From Rhizomucor pusillus (Eukaryota; Mucoromycota; Mucoromycetes; Mucorales; Lichtheimiaceae): a DNA stretch of 64,000 nt. This document shows, piece after piece, positions 1 through 12,200 of this stretch; positions within the stretch are counted from its first letter, which is position 1, and every line of letters starts with the position of its first letter. Both the position numbers and the translations under genes were made by a program. The stretch spans positions 202,834-266,833 of the forward strand of contig FWWN02000704.1 in NCBI GenBank assembly GCA_900175165.2. Reading direction: 5' to 3'. The notes under the pieces are model-generated. The model did no database searches, was not told the DNA's origin, and saw only the letters and a list, made by a program, of their open reading frames with translations.

Positions 1-821
1 GTGATTATTGATAATTGAATCGATGTACCTGGAAAAGCTTGATGTATGGTTCGCAAAAGTTGGTCAAAACATACTGGATGTCAGCGAGTACAGAATTGTT
101 GTCAAATTCATGTCGCCATCTATTCCACATAAGTGACCGTTTTGCCAATCGACCGTTTGCATCCCTCACCTCTTAAATACGGAGTGTGCAATGTGCAAAA
201 TGCCGTTGTTTGTTCTGTAATCGGTGGCGCTCAAACGACTGATCAGATCCTATTATTTGGTGTGAATTCCACCCAGCCGATTGTGTACATTGACCCTTTG
301 TATAGCTTACTCCAATCAAATTTTCCCAATTTCTCGGGAAGTCTTCCGCAGCAATTATTGACAACGCGTCGCTGATCTGCAGCTGGATCTTGTCCGGAGC
401 AGAGACCATGAGCTGAACGATCTCTGCTTTGATAGTCTGTCGATCCTGAGGTGCGATTCTGTTGGCTTCTGGGTTGTCCTAGATGTCGGTCGTGGTTAAC
501 AAATCTACGATCGTTTCTGCTGCTGAATCGTAAAAACACGTACAGGTACCCAGTGGCGCTTGATGTAGTTCTTAAAGTACAGTGCGCCAGCAAATCGAAG
601 GGTCATGTCTGCATTGTTGTCGCTCAAGAGCTTGAGTAGCAGCAGAGGAAATCCAACCTGCACTTCGACCTCGGCCAGTTGGCGCTCGGCTGGCAAGGTG
701 ATCAGACACTCAGAAGCTGTAAGGTTCTTCACATTTACTCACCTTCCTTCTGCGTAGCAGGGTTGAGAGTCTGCTGTAGATATTGTTGAAGTGCACTGTA
801 TGTTTGATCGTTTATTTCCAT
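1..821 (-). CDS. CSE1: Exportin-2 / importin-alpha re-exporter (CSE1/CAS), 5' part
   Basis: N-terminal part of the karyopherin that returns importin-alpha from nucleus to cytoplasm with Ran-GTP. Exons read on the minus strand as 743-821, 544-689, 311-478, 170-249 and 29-119, all in phase; a GT donor follows at 27-28, so the gene runs off the left edge. Family hallmarks seen: LRFAGALYFKNYIKRHW (N-terminal importin-beta-like HEAT repeat), QISDALSIIAAEDFPRNWENL and NGILHIAHSVFKRWR, matching the order in yeast Cse1 and human CAS. The start ATG at 821 is the first in-frame methionine and gives the expected short lead before the first repeat. It is divergent from the histidyl-tRNA synthetase gene, with about 520 bp between. 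Only about the first 220 residues of some 960 lie here. Confidence 0.92.
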
Positions 822-1337
822 TGCTTGAATGGTCGACAATCAAAAGACCTCCTCGCAAAAAATGCAACTTGGGCGCGTTTATCGAAGCGACACGAAGGAA
901 TTTCGGGTCCGCTAATTTTTGTTATTTCGACCTAGCTACTTAATTGGACTATCATGCGTTCAAAATGTGCTCTTCAGGTCACAACGCCTATACCAGCTTT
1001 AATCAGTAATTCGTGATGATTACAATACAGGGTCATGTACAAATGTTTGATTATTTTAACCTTTCCTATCCCGTATTGTTTGGTCCCTGGAACGAAATTC
1101 CTCGATCTTCGAGCAAAATTTCGATAAATCACTGCTATATATTCATGCTCCTACGTTATAAAGTATTGGAGACAAAAATACACATCGATCGCTTACAGAC
1201 TGAGGAAGATTCAATTAAGCTGATTTGGGGATTACAATAGGAGATTTCCAATTCACCACAAACACTGACTCAATCCAGCTTCAAACACCGGATCTTGGTC
1301 CGACAATCCCAAACAACTTTTTTCTCCAACCTACATA
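822..1337. promoter_or_regulatory. Divergent intergenic region CSE1 / HTS1
   Basis: A 516-bp AT-rich gap between two divergently transcribed housekeeping genes, so it must hold both promoters. I see no convincing TATA box and no further gene. A short open frame at about 1013-1240 has no recognisable content. Confidence 0.5.
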
Positions 1338-3429
1338 ATGACTGACAGGAAGCAACAATTGGCTTTGTCGATTGCAACTCAAGAAGACAAGATAAAGCAG
1401 CTTCGTACGAATGGCGCCGAGTCCAGCGTCATTGATGCCGAGATCGCTGTCCTGAAAGGATTGAAGCAAGAACTGGATGCCCTGGAAGCTGTCAGCGGCG
1501 ATGGCAAGAAGAAAAAGGGTAAGGCCGGCAAGAACGCGTTTACCCTAAAGACGCCCAAGGTAACAACTAATGGTTATACATGACTTTTTTAAACCATGCC
1601 ACTAACGCCCCAGGCTACAGGGTACCAAAGATCACAACGACAAGGAAATGGCAATCCGCGAAAAGGTGTTTTCGACTATCACCAAGGTCTTCAAGAAACA
1701 TGGCGCCGTCACCATTGATACTCCAGTTTTCGAACTCAAGGTAAAAGCTTGGCTATATGCCCATATGCCCATCTATTCGTTCGTTTTCAACTGACAAAAT
1801 GCTGGGATTATATTTTGTCAGGAAATCTTGGCTGGCAAGTACGGTGAAGACAGCAAATTGATTTATGATCTGGCAGATCAGGGTGGTGAAGAGTGCTCTC
1901 TTCGATATGACTTGACTGTACGTCGACGACGATTAGATGGAAAGGAGATGAAAAGCTTATCGATTGAACGTAACAGGTGCCCTTTGCTCGTTTCTTGGCC
2001 ATGAACGGCAAGGAATATCAGAACTTTAAGCGATATCACATTGCCAAAGTATACAGACGCGATCAGCCAGCGATGACTAAGGGTCGTATGCGAGAATTCT
2101 ACCAATGTGTAAGTGAATGCTATGCCATAAAGATCTTTAGACTTCGCTGACTGAAAGTTTCCCTTTGCGTTTGTAGGATTTCGACATTGCAGGCACCTAT
2201 GATCCTATGATCCCCGATGCTGAGATCCTCAAAATTTTGTGCGAAGCATTGACAGCCTTGGATGTTGGCGATTTCACTGTCAAGGTAAGATGGAACATGA
2301 CGATTACTATGCGATGGAGATTCTTATGTCATTTTCCATAGTTGAACCACCGTAAAATCTTGGATGGTATCTTCCAAGTCTGCGGCGTGCCTGACGAGAA
2401 AATCCGTCCTATCTCGTCTGCGGTTGACAAGTTAGATAAGGTACAAACATCAAGCATTTCGTTTGATTTGAGCGAACATTGTCTCTAACAGCATCATCCA
2501 GCTCCCCTGGGAAGATGTTAAGAAGGAGATGACTGAGGAAAAGGGTCTGCCAGAGGAGGTCGCTGACAAGATTGGAGAATATGTCAAACTGAAAGGCAGT
2601 CGCGATTTGTTGGAAAAGCTCTCCAAGGATGAAAACTTGACAAAGAATGAGTCTGCTTCCCAAGGTCTTGCCGACATGGCTATTTTATTTGATTATCTCG
2701 ATGTTTTCAACATTACACACAAGGTAGACTACTAAGGAAAAGACGGCGATCTGAGATAGATTACTTAATTTCGTTGCTTAGATGTCCTTTGACATGAGCT
2801 TGGCTCGTGGTTTAGATTATTACACTGGTATAATTTACGAAGCCGTCACAGAAAAGTCTGCACCATCGGCTATCGCCGATGGTAAGAAGCCAAAGCCCAC
2901 AACCAAGCCAAACTCTGACGAGCTGGACGAATCGAGTGTCGGCGTTGGTTCCATTGCCGCTGGCGGTCGTTACGATAACCTCGTTGGTATGTTCTCTGGT
3001 GTCAACAAGAAGGGAGAACCCAACCTCAAGATTCCATGCGTCGGTGTATCGATTGGTGTCGAGCGTGTCTTTTCTATTTTAATGTCAAAGCAGAAGGCCG
3101 AGGATATCAAGAGCAACGAGACGCAGGTATATGTCATTTCTGTAGGCGATGGTCTACTCAAGGAGCGTATGCAAATTGCAAACGAGCTTTGGGAAAACGA
3201 TATCAAGGCGTCGTTCATGTTCAAGAACAAGCCCAAATTGGATAAGCAATGGGCTGCATGCGAGAAGGACCACGTTCCCTTGGCGGTTATCATTGGCAAG
3301 GACGAATTAGATAAAGGTGAAGTCCGCGTCAAGGATATGCGATCCAAGGATGAGAGTCAGGGTGGAGGTGTTACCATCAAGCGATCAGATATGGTCCAAG
3401 AGTTGAAGCGACGATTAGAGCAATTTTAG
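1338..3429 (+). CDS. HTS1: Histidyl-tRNA synthetase
   Basis: Class II aminoacyl-tRNA synthetase that charges tRNA-His. Eight exons join in frame: 1338-1559, 1621-1740, 1822-1917, 1977-2108, 2177-2284, 2342-2440, 2502-2723 and 2782-3429, giving 548 aa, close to yeast Hts1 (546). The first exon is a charged WHEP-like helical segment ending in a KKKKGKAGK stretch. Catalytic signatures follow: [15 protein letters not shown] (motif 2), the histidine-specific [18 protein letters not shown], and [10 protein letters not shown] (motif 3). The C-terminal anticodon-binding domain starts near [10 protein letters not shown]. Fungal HTS1 genes usually serve both cytosol and mitochondria from alternative starts. 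No in-frame upstream ATG is visible here, so the mitochondrial form is unexplained. Confidence 0.95.
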
Positions 3430-3507
3430 AATCATTAAGTCGGTGCATAAAGGGTCCTCTTTCTCTTTCTTTGTTTCTCCTCTCTCTTTGTATTTCTTTG
3501 TTGTCTC

Positions 3508-4968
3508 ATGGATTCTTCACCTGTCGATGAAGAGGAATCTTTAGATTCTGTCTACAACTTTGTGGGCGATGCTAGTTTAAATCATCCGAGCGTCGATCAT
3601 GCTTCAGACTCGTCTCTATCCTCATATTTTAACAGCAGCGACTCAAGTTCGCGTATGCTGTAAGTCATTGCCTTCAGGTCATTTAGCATGATTGTTAGCA
3701 GTTCTGAAAGCTTTAGATGTAAGGTTTCCCCGTAGGTCTGAGACCCGTGCTTCACAGCGATCGAGATCAAGCAAGAACAATCCGCTGCGTTCATTCCGGT
3801 CTGAACCTGCGTACAAACCATTGGAAGGCGGCAAAGGAAGTGAGCGTGTCTCTTTGTCACCGCGCCGACGACACTCGCATTTATTTTCAGATTATCCTTC
3901 AGATACTAGACGTCGAATCGACAAGTCGTTGTCTGTACTGCGTGATCTACGAAATGCAACATCCCCGCTCGACTATTCTTACCACAGCAGAGATGATGAT
4001 CTGATGGGATCATCCATTTTTCGAGAGAGACAAGAAAATATCGAGCGTAAAATGGTACAAGATTTGGATGAACGTTACAGAGAGGTCATAGATTCTCTGA
4101 ATGCTCGAATTACGGCAAGTATACAACTTGCATTGCTTTTCACGTCGCCTAACCATAGTCTTGTGACTTGCTCAGATACTCGAGGAAGAAGTGCTTAAAG
4201 CTAATCAGGACCTCAGCACTTCAAGGGAATTCCTAAGAGAACTGGAAAGCAGAGATCAGGGTAAGTCGGTTGATGTTCTCGATATATTAGCAATTGCTGA
4301 CCAAAACTAGGCACACAGACTACCATTGATTCTGGTGTGCAAACTGCTACGCAGACTGTTTCTGATCCTGGCGTGCCTGTGGTCACGCAGACGATGGTTG
4401 ATCCAGGCATCGAGGTATCCACGCAGACCTTCAAAGCGAGCGCGGAAGCAGCCACACAGACAGCTTTGAGACCAAGGCTAGATGCAGCCACAAATACGGA
4501 TTATATACGGCTGGCAGACACTGACAGTATATCAAATACTAGTGAGGATAGTAATTTGCCCGTGCTGGAGGTAAATAAATCTCTAAAAGTCTCTGCATGC
4601 ATGGATTTTGACAACAAATTTCTTGCAAGAATTTGATGGATAATCTTCACGTGGGAACCAAGGAGGAACTCTTCCCAGCAGTCAAGGAGTTACAAAGAAA
4701 GGCGCAATTGTTAGAGCAAATGAAGGAATTTGTGGACAACATTGAATATTTGACCTGGGATACACCTCATGTTCCCTTGACAACGATGTGCTCGCGGCCA
4801 GACTCCATCCATGCCCATTTGTGTGATACCCACCGTGCTGAGTGGCACAAGATGCAGCGAAGAAAACAAGAAATCCGGCGCAAAGACGCATACACTGCAG
4901 AGCGATTAGATGCGACATTGAATCAGATAACAGAATGGGCACATACAATGCGGCATGTTATCTCATAA
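3508..4968 (+). CDS. Unrecognised coiled-coil protein with a TQT-motif array (putative LC8-binding hub)
   Basis: I do not recognise the family. Exons 3508-3659, 3736-4114, 4176-4260, 4311-4570 and 4630-4968 join in frame to 404 aa. The second intron uses a GC donor (GCAAGT at 4115). The N-terminal third is Ser/Arg-rich and disordered-looking. A predicted coiled coil follows (residues about 115-205). Exon 4 is a linker with five TQT tripeptides plus a TNT, spaced 12, 12, 12, 11 and 12 residues apart. The C-terminal exon is helical and charged, ending WAHTMRHVIS. TQT arrays with 10-12 residue spacing are the known recognition sites of dynein light chain LC8/Dyn2, as in yeast Nup159, so an LC8-dimerised scaffold is inferred. 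The start lies only 78 bp after the HTS1 stop codon; a downstream start cannot be excluded. Confidence 0.72.
4311..4570 (+). repeat. 12-residue-period TQT motif array inside the coiled-coil gene
   Basis: Within this exon the residues Q of successive TQT (last one TNT) motifs fall at relative positions 3, 15, 27, 39, 50 and 62. A DPG tripeptide recurs between several of them. The DNA copies are diverged, so this is a protein-level repeat and not a recent tandem duplication. Confidence 0.85.
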
Positions 4969-5085
4969 AAGCAAAACAAATAAAGAGAGGGGAAAATAAG
5001 AGAAAGAAGAGATCTAGGTAAACACATGAAAGTATAACAGACTATATACAGGTTGAGGAGTATGAGAATCGGGTTATCCAGACAT

Positions 5086-5885
5086 CTATACTTGTACACG
5101 CTTCCTGTAAGCAGTTAAGTCCTTGATGGTAATCATCTTGATATTATGTTTCTTTGCGAAAGCAAAGCAATCGTCCCGTCTAGCCATGCTACCCATAGGG
5201 TCGTCCTCTTTGACCAATTCGCCGATGCAAGCCGCCAATGGCTTCCCAGCCAACTTGCACAGATCAACGGCAGCTTCTGTGTGTCCAAAACGCTCTAAGA
5301 CTCCATTTTTAACAGCACGCAACGGAAGAATATGTCCTGGTCGTGAAAAATCCTCGGGTTTGCTTGTAGGATCGGCAAGTTTCCTGGCTGTCAAAGCCCG
5401 ATCTTGCGCAGAAATACCAGTCGTTGTGCCATGGATATAGTCCACTGAAACTGTGTAAGCTGTCTTCATCAATTCAGTGTTTCTGGGTACCATCAGGGGT
5501 AATTGCAGTTCATCGAGTCGCTCAGCGGCCATAGGGACACAGACATATCCGCTATCCGTCAAAAAGAAACAAGGAAGATTCTCTGTCAGCCTTTTTATAC
5601 TCCTTTCGGCATGCGACATGCATCTAAGATAAATTATACCTTGAGTACCGGATAAGAAATGCCATTTGCTCGGTAGTAACACCCTCGGCAGCAATAATAA
5701 GATCGCCTTCGTTCTCCCGATCCTCATTGTCCATGACAAGGACAAACTTGTTTTCGGCTGCAAAGTGAAAGAAAACGTCAGTTAGCAAATGCCCCAGCAC
5801 CGTGCATGCGAGAATACTTGCCAAAGTCTTTTAAAGCGTCTTCTACCGAGTTAAATTCATATTCACTATGTTGCATGTTCACCAT
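5086..5885 (-). CDS. RIB3: 3,4-dihydroxy-2-butanone 4-phosphate synthase
   Basis: Converts ribulose 5-phosphate to the four-carbon unit of the riboflavin ring, with release of formate. Exons on the minus strand: 5822-5885, 5640-5757 and 5086-5551, giving 215 aa, the usual length for the monofunctional fungal enzyme. The acidic active-site loop [18 protein letters not shown] is intact, followed by the YTVSVDY and [13 protein letters not shown] segments and [10 protein letters not shown], all conserved in RibB/Rib3. Intron 1 has a GC donor (GCAAGT, 5821-5820). A GT alternative two bases on would break the frame. Its 3' end faces the coiled-coil gene across about 120 bp. Confidence 0.94.
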
Positions 5886-6311
5886 GGCTAAAACCAGTGG
5901 AAAGAGAGGAGCGTAGGCTGAGTTTTTGTCTGCTCACAAATCATTTTGAATTTGTTCCGTCAGCGGCGCGAAATCACTGACTAAGCCGGTTGCGTCAGAT
6001 CTACGCCCGGGGAAACAATGTATCCAAAAGCATGACCAAAACCTCTCACCATGCAGTAGTAGCTGTCAACTTCAATGATTGTCACGTGTCACTGTGTTCA
6101 TTTTTCATGGCCGGTCAACATTAAAACGTGTGCGATAAAAAGGAAATAGTCTCGAAACATCGGCCGCAGAGAAGCAAACGCATAGATAAAGATAGAATTT
6201 TCGCCCACGGCAACTAAATCATAAAATATAAGATGATGGATCAACTCATCGCAGATGAATCAGATCATCTTGCAACGATAAGGTGCAATTCAATTATCTG
6301 TGTGTTCTCTT
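5886..6311. promoter_or_regulatory. RIB3 promoter region / Nup88 3' flank
   Basis: No gene is seen in these 426 bp. A palindromic CACGTG E-box lies at about 6083-6088. It is a possible bHLH site but is unsupported otherwise. No FMN-riboswitch-like structure was recognised. Confidence 0.35.
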
Positions 6312-9155
6312 TTATTTCGTAGTCGATAAGCAATGTTCCAAAGCATGGACACGTTGTTTAGCGTCATTCATATCTTGAGACCTGTCAAAAAGATTAAGTC
6401 AGATGTTATTCTTATTTTCTGGATATTAAACTTACTGTTTATCAAGAGATTGCTTGAAAGCAACGAGTTCCGAGGAAGATATGCGACTCGTTAAATTAGG
6501 CGATTTGGCTTGTCGCTCAGCGGTTTGCTTCAAACGGTCCAACTGTGCATGAAGCTATACATGGGATGAGTATCAATTTATAAATGTATCAGTAATTAAA
6601 CACTTTTTCTTACCCTTTTAACCCGCTTTAAGAAACCATTTTCGCCCTGCACTTTCTGTTCGATGTCTTTGAGGCCTTGGATCCATTCCTTCTCTTGAGG
6701 TGACAAGTGTGGTTCGTAGACAGCAAGCATTTTGCGTAATACACTGTCAATTCGCAATGCCAACTTTGCATAGCTATTTGTTGCATCCTGTACTTTCTTT
6801 GTTCGTTCCTCGTACATATCGTTGGACATGTAGCTTTGGAGTTTATTGTGTAAATCTTGTGTCATGGATATCTGATGCTCCAACACTTTTTCTTGAGCTT
6901 TCAACCGATATTCCAAAATGTTTGTGCTGTTTGAAAGTTCGCGGATATTGTAGCAGTACTTTTCTGAAGCTGTAAAGAGGAATCGCAGCGTCTCTTCGTT
7001 GACAACAATTTCTTTCTTTCCGTCAATGCCTTTAGGAACCGTCAACTTTGCCACATTCGAATGTCCGGTTTTTAAGGCCTCTGTCAAGTTGAAAGGCTCT
7101 GTCGCTAACGGCGATGTATAATATGCTGCTTTGTCGTTTTGCTCCTTGGGTGACTTTGACAGAGGAGATACACTTTCCAGAGATTCAGCAGACTGAAGTG
7201 GTAAGTCCTTGGAAATGAGCGAATACGATCGAGATATCGCCAGCAATGAATATGTCAGGTAAATATCGCTCAGAACGACGGCACCGATGAATGGCTCATT
7301 GTCGCTGTTGACATGTATATATTTTAGTAAGATACATTGGTGCAATGTATGTTTTTTTTTACCTTGATGATTTCTCAATAAGACATTTAACGTTTGATGG
7401 GATATCTTCGGCAATCCATGCATTCAGGGATTCCGCTGCGTCCTTTTTGCCAGCAGTCTGATCCTTGTACAGTTCTTGGAGTTTATCGACCCATTTTCTC
7501 ATTATAATTTGATGTACTCCTCGAGGATGATACACATAGTACGTATCATTGTAAAGGGGATCGGCTGTAAGAGTAATTGGTTGTTTCCCTGAGGTTTCAA
7601 TGCTGATAATTTCGTATAACAACGCCCCTGGAAGAAGATCGGTCGAAGATTGGAATTCTCGCAACTATGCAATGGTGTTTAGTTAGACAGTTAATTTGGT
7701 TTCATTAAATACTTCAGCTTACTTTTGTTCGCCAGTTGTCTTGCGATTTGCGACCACGCACTACCCACTGAGGTTCAATGACGCTACCCAGAATATAGTG
7801 ATGTATGCTTCCATTTGTGTATGCCACAACCATTACTGTGATTGGATTGTTGGTCAGTAGCATCATATCAGCCACTTCTCCATTTGCTTCCGTCGGTGCC
7901 TCTGTCTGGAAAGGTCCTTGACGCTGTATTGGGAATTTGAGCAACGGATCTGTAAATGCTACGAGGAAGGACTTGTCATCGAGCGGCTTTGCAATATGCA
8001 ATACGTTGGTAATCCAAGCGGATTGCATACGCAAAAGATAATATAATGGTTTGTTATCCTGGGTCTCATCGTAATCATCATGTTCCGTCAACTTTTCCAG
8101 CACTTTTTGAGTTTTTGCTTCAGTCATGCATCCTAACAATTCCAAATGTTTCCTCCGAATAATACTGCAAATCGAGTCAGCTCAGAAGCGATGTTTTGTA
8201 ATTGGCCATTGTTTTCATACCTGCGGCACGGTAATATCGGACACATGGCATAGATGTGCCCATTTCGTAAAGTATAGTAAACTGTAAATGACTCCCAGCT
8301 GCCATCATCGTTTCCATTCGGTTTTCCCAAGACGAAGGATACTGCTTCTTCTTGCTCGTCGAAATCATCATCAGGTGAGAAACCGCATCCAGCACTGGTT
8401 CTTCCTCTGGGAGTTGGACTTAGATCAAATTTTTGCTCTTCCTGATCTGCATTCACGCCAACATCGAATATCCTACAAAGGAGTACACGCTTACATGTTA
8501 CTGGCACTGTATCCCTTTTTTCTCGCGCATTTAAATTGCCAATGTACCTTAGATAACTGTCAGAACTGAGAATAACCAAATGTGTATCGGTCTCGCTTAG
8601 GGAGTGCCAGGCGCATCTCAACACGCCAAGGTCCCTGCAATATAGATCCTTGCCGACAACGAAGTCTTTAAGACCTTTTGCGCTTCTTCGAGAAATACAC
8701 ACTACGACGACTTTGTGTTTTCCTTGCGCTACCAAGAGCGAGCCGTTGTGGTTGAGCGTGATAGATTCAACAACAAAGTCGATGCTCGGAGTATCAAGAG
8801 GCTATGGACTTATCAGTTGAAAGAGGGCAATATATGGTCCTGCTGCGCAGGTACTCACCGTAGAAGGTACGTCAAGCAGCCAATTCAGGTCGCTGAAAGC
8901 ACTCTTGCCGGTGTCAATGAATCGCGGAGCTGCATTGATCCAAGCGTCTTTTACTTCATTGAGCGATAGGACTCTGATTTCAGAGCCAACTGCAACGATC
9001 AAGTCATTTCCGCGTAATGTCATTACGCGCGAGGTGAATTGTTCATTGTTGAATGTCTGCTGCGCATTCTGTAGATCCTTTTGCGATGTTTCAAATATAC
9101 GGTGTCTTCCCAGGCATTGAAGCCAGTCGTTGGTTAGAACGGGTTTCGTCTGCAT
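6312..9155 (-). CDS. Nucleoporin Nup88/Nup82 family
   Basis: Subunit of the cytoplasmic face of the nuclear pore that anchors the mRNA-export platform. Exon 1 starts at ATG 9155. Splicing joins it to an exon reading TPSIDFVVESITLNHNGSL then QGKHKVVVVCISRR, which matches the Nup88 beta-propeller (LNTPDIDF and ...VVVVVLPR in the human protein as I remember it). The propeller occupies roughly the first 450 residues. The C-terminal part (about 6330-7150) is a long coiled coil with KVLEHQISMTQDLHNKL and LSPQEKEWIQGL. The last exon ends at TAA 6312-6314. About eight introns of 50-70 nt are inferred. A TnpB/Fanzor-like gene ends only 87 bp upstream of the start codon, so little native promoter is visible. 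Confidence 0.88.
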
Positions 9156-9242
9156 TGGACAGGGCGGAAAAATGCAAAAATGTGGTGTTAAGTTATTTGC
9201 ACCAAGAATTAGCTATCAGAATATTGTAGCACCGACGTTGAC

Positions 9243-12200
9243 TTAATCCAAATCTTTTCCTCTCGAGAAGCTACGGTCAGTAACTAGCCTAGTTCTGCCG
9301 CAATCAAGTTGAAATTTTTGAGTGAGACTGAATCTCATGTCTTTACTTTGTCCACGGCGGAAGCATGGAAGAGGTTGGTTATCATCTGATAGCGCTCTTG
9401 AGATACTACTAAGCGCGATATTGGAAGCTGCGACAGCGTCTCTGCTGCAAGTGGTATGTCGTACTATGCGAGAGGGACATCTTGGGTTTGGGCACGATAC
9501 AGCACCCTTGACTCTGACGAATATACCGTCCCGGCGATACTTGTGGATCTGGATCTTCTTGAAGCAATACCCGCACGTCTTTGTTGTATTGTATTTATCG
9601 ATGGTGTACAATTTGTCTGGTTCAGGTGCCTTGAGGGTTTGTTCAAGCTTTGTAAGACTTCCACTACATGCATGACCTTTGACTCTGCTGTTTACGGGTT
9701 TCCAGCTACCAAGGAAATGGATGACTGAGATCTTCTTCTCTGGTTCTTTGGAAACTGCTTCTTTTCGAATACCTGACCCGAACTTTTGATAGAAAGACTT
9801 TTCTCGGATTCCCTGGTTCTAGCTTACTTGACATTTGTTTCTTGTCCCTGGTCCCGTAGCGCTCGATGAACTGTTCGAAAGGTAGCATTTTCGATCAACC
9901 CTGTTTTGAGTTCTACTGGTTTCGGGCAACGTTCAACGTCAGTATCGATATCAGCAATCTGATCAGTATCCTCTTGCAAAGCTTCAAAGCGATTGATGTC
10001 TTCAAATAGAGATCGTATCCTCTTTGTAGATATCGTTGCGGTGGTGACACGGCCAGGATCAATACCCGTGATTCCGACGTTTCGTTGTCCTTGCAAATGC
10101 TCATAGAGGAGTTCTTGTACCAAACCTTCACCAGATAAATTGTTGGAGCAAGTAGAGGGGCATCTTGTCAGTTTTCTGTTCAGGTGATATAGCTTCTTTT
10201 GTTTCAATGCAATGGTCTGCTCTTCTTCTTGGATCTCTAGATAGAGAGAGTCGGCTTTCCCGCGTGCTTCTTTCAATTGGCTATATAAGGTTCTGTTCCA
10301 GCCATGTTGTTTCTCTGCTGTTCTCGATTTNTTGCCGGCATCAGCTCTCTCCTTCTCCGCTATTGTCAGTTTACGTCTTAAACTGGCTACTGTAGCTTTG
10401 TTCTTCTTCAGAACGGAGCTTAACTCTTCCATTCCTGTTCAATTCGGTCGCGTTCTTCATCCGTTAAAATCGATTTTGTTTGTGCAGCATCCTTTTCCCG
10501 CTTCCACTTCCGTTTGCGGTTGGCTCGTACAATCTTGTAACCGAGGACTCGAATTCTATACTTGTCAATGTAGCACAATCGCCACATAGTTTGCAGTTTT
10601 TGTTCTTGAAGCGATATTTGTATCTTGTCGACGTCAAAGAAGTTCCAAAATATATCCTTGGGATGCCATGTTGCTGTCTCGATGTCTGTGATCGGTGTTC
10701 CATCATATCGTAATATATGGGTCTTCGACATGATGTTGTATAATCCTGCGGCGCCGAGGTGCAATGAGTGATCTTTTTCCACGTTCGGAAACATCATCCA
10801 GGGACTCTGCTGTGGCTAGAAAAGGAGGGCAACTTTGTTTGCAAGTGTGGCCACCGTGGCGCCATTGAATACATTTATTTGCGGTAATTCGTTCTTGTCA
10901 TCTCGTCTGTGCACGAATGGTCGTAGGAAATTGATAATGCGAGCCACCTCTTTTAGCTGGTCTTCCGTGGCTTCAGTTCCTCGATACAACACTCTCTTTA
11001 CATCTTCCGGCTGTCTATCTGTATTTGGTCCTCTCTGCTATAGAAGGAATCGAATGACGTTGAGAAATGCACGTAGCAAAGATGCTGATGGTTCCTTCGG
11101 TGTCTGGTTGCTCTGCTAAGAAACCGTCATATCAGTTTTGGTTTTGTCTTCCTCCCTTCTATATACTTACAGCGATTGGTGTAATCTCTTGCTTTTCAAT
11201 ATTGTCTTCATCTTCTTCTTCAGATAAATCGAAAACATTACTCTCATATGCATCCTCTGTTCGGACATTTGATCTGGTTTGCTCTCGCGGTTGGGATATA
11301 GCAGATTTCAGTCTTTCGAGTGATTGAATACCCCAATTTTGCTGCCCTGAAAGCAATGCGGAGTCCAACTGCTTCATCAAGCTCTTGACCTTTTCCTTAC
11401 CACCGCTTTTGTGTATTGCTGTCCTTCTTCCTTCTTTTCCTCCACTTTTTCTTGGCGCTTGCGTAAAATTTTTCCAATCTTCGTAGTGCCAAGGTAATCC
11501 GCAGGAGTGCAATAACTAAGACTCTGAGAAATCTGTCAACTTGTTTGCGCGACCAAAGGTTATTCATATTGGTTTTATATTTTCGGACAGCGTCTGCAAT
11601 AGTAGGACTGTGCCTGAATGAAGCATCTTGTTTGTCACCATTTACGGCTTGCAGCAACAGTTGCCTTATTTGTTTGAATGTCTCTGATTCCTCCTTTTCA
11701 TTGATGGAGCGACCAACGCATCCAGACATAATGTTTGATAGATGTTCAACAGTGTAAACTTTGCTCTGGTGAAATTTTTGGAGATCTTCTTGCACTGGCG
11801 CTACTAGCAGCTTTGTCTCTGCTTCCTTGTCGAATTCGAAATTGGTCGCAAAGTCTCTAAAGTCGATGTCAACGGCTTTCGTCGTCGAATCCGGATATCC
11901 GGATATCTTAGATATTTCCCCAGTCGTGACTTTTGTTATAAATGCTTCAATAAACCTTGACAGAAATTTCATGTGTTTTGATACTATCTCTTGCTCCTTT
12001 CTGAAGGCTTCTTGGAGCACAGATGGTTCAAAATCGGGATGCACTATGTTCTGCAGGCTTGCAGTGACTGTCCGAATCGCTTTGTTATCTCCCGCAAGAT
12101 CACCATCGTTGCCATCAAGTGCTTGTTGCTCTTCCTCTTCCTGATCATTCGGTTCTATTGGCTCTGATACCGTTGTCTTACCTTTCTCCAGATCATCCAA

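Noticed and set aside
5886..6311. Possible FMN riboswitch upstream of RIB3
   Set aside because: No conserved junction sequences seen, and FMN riboswitches are not known in fungi.
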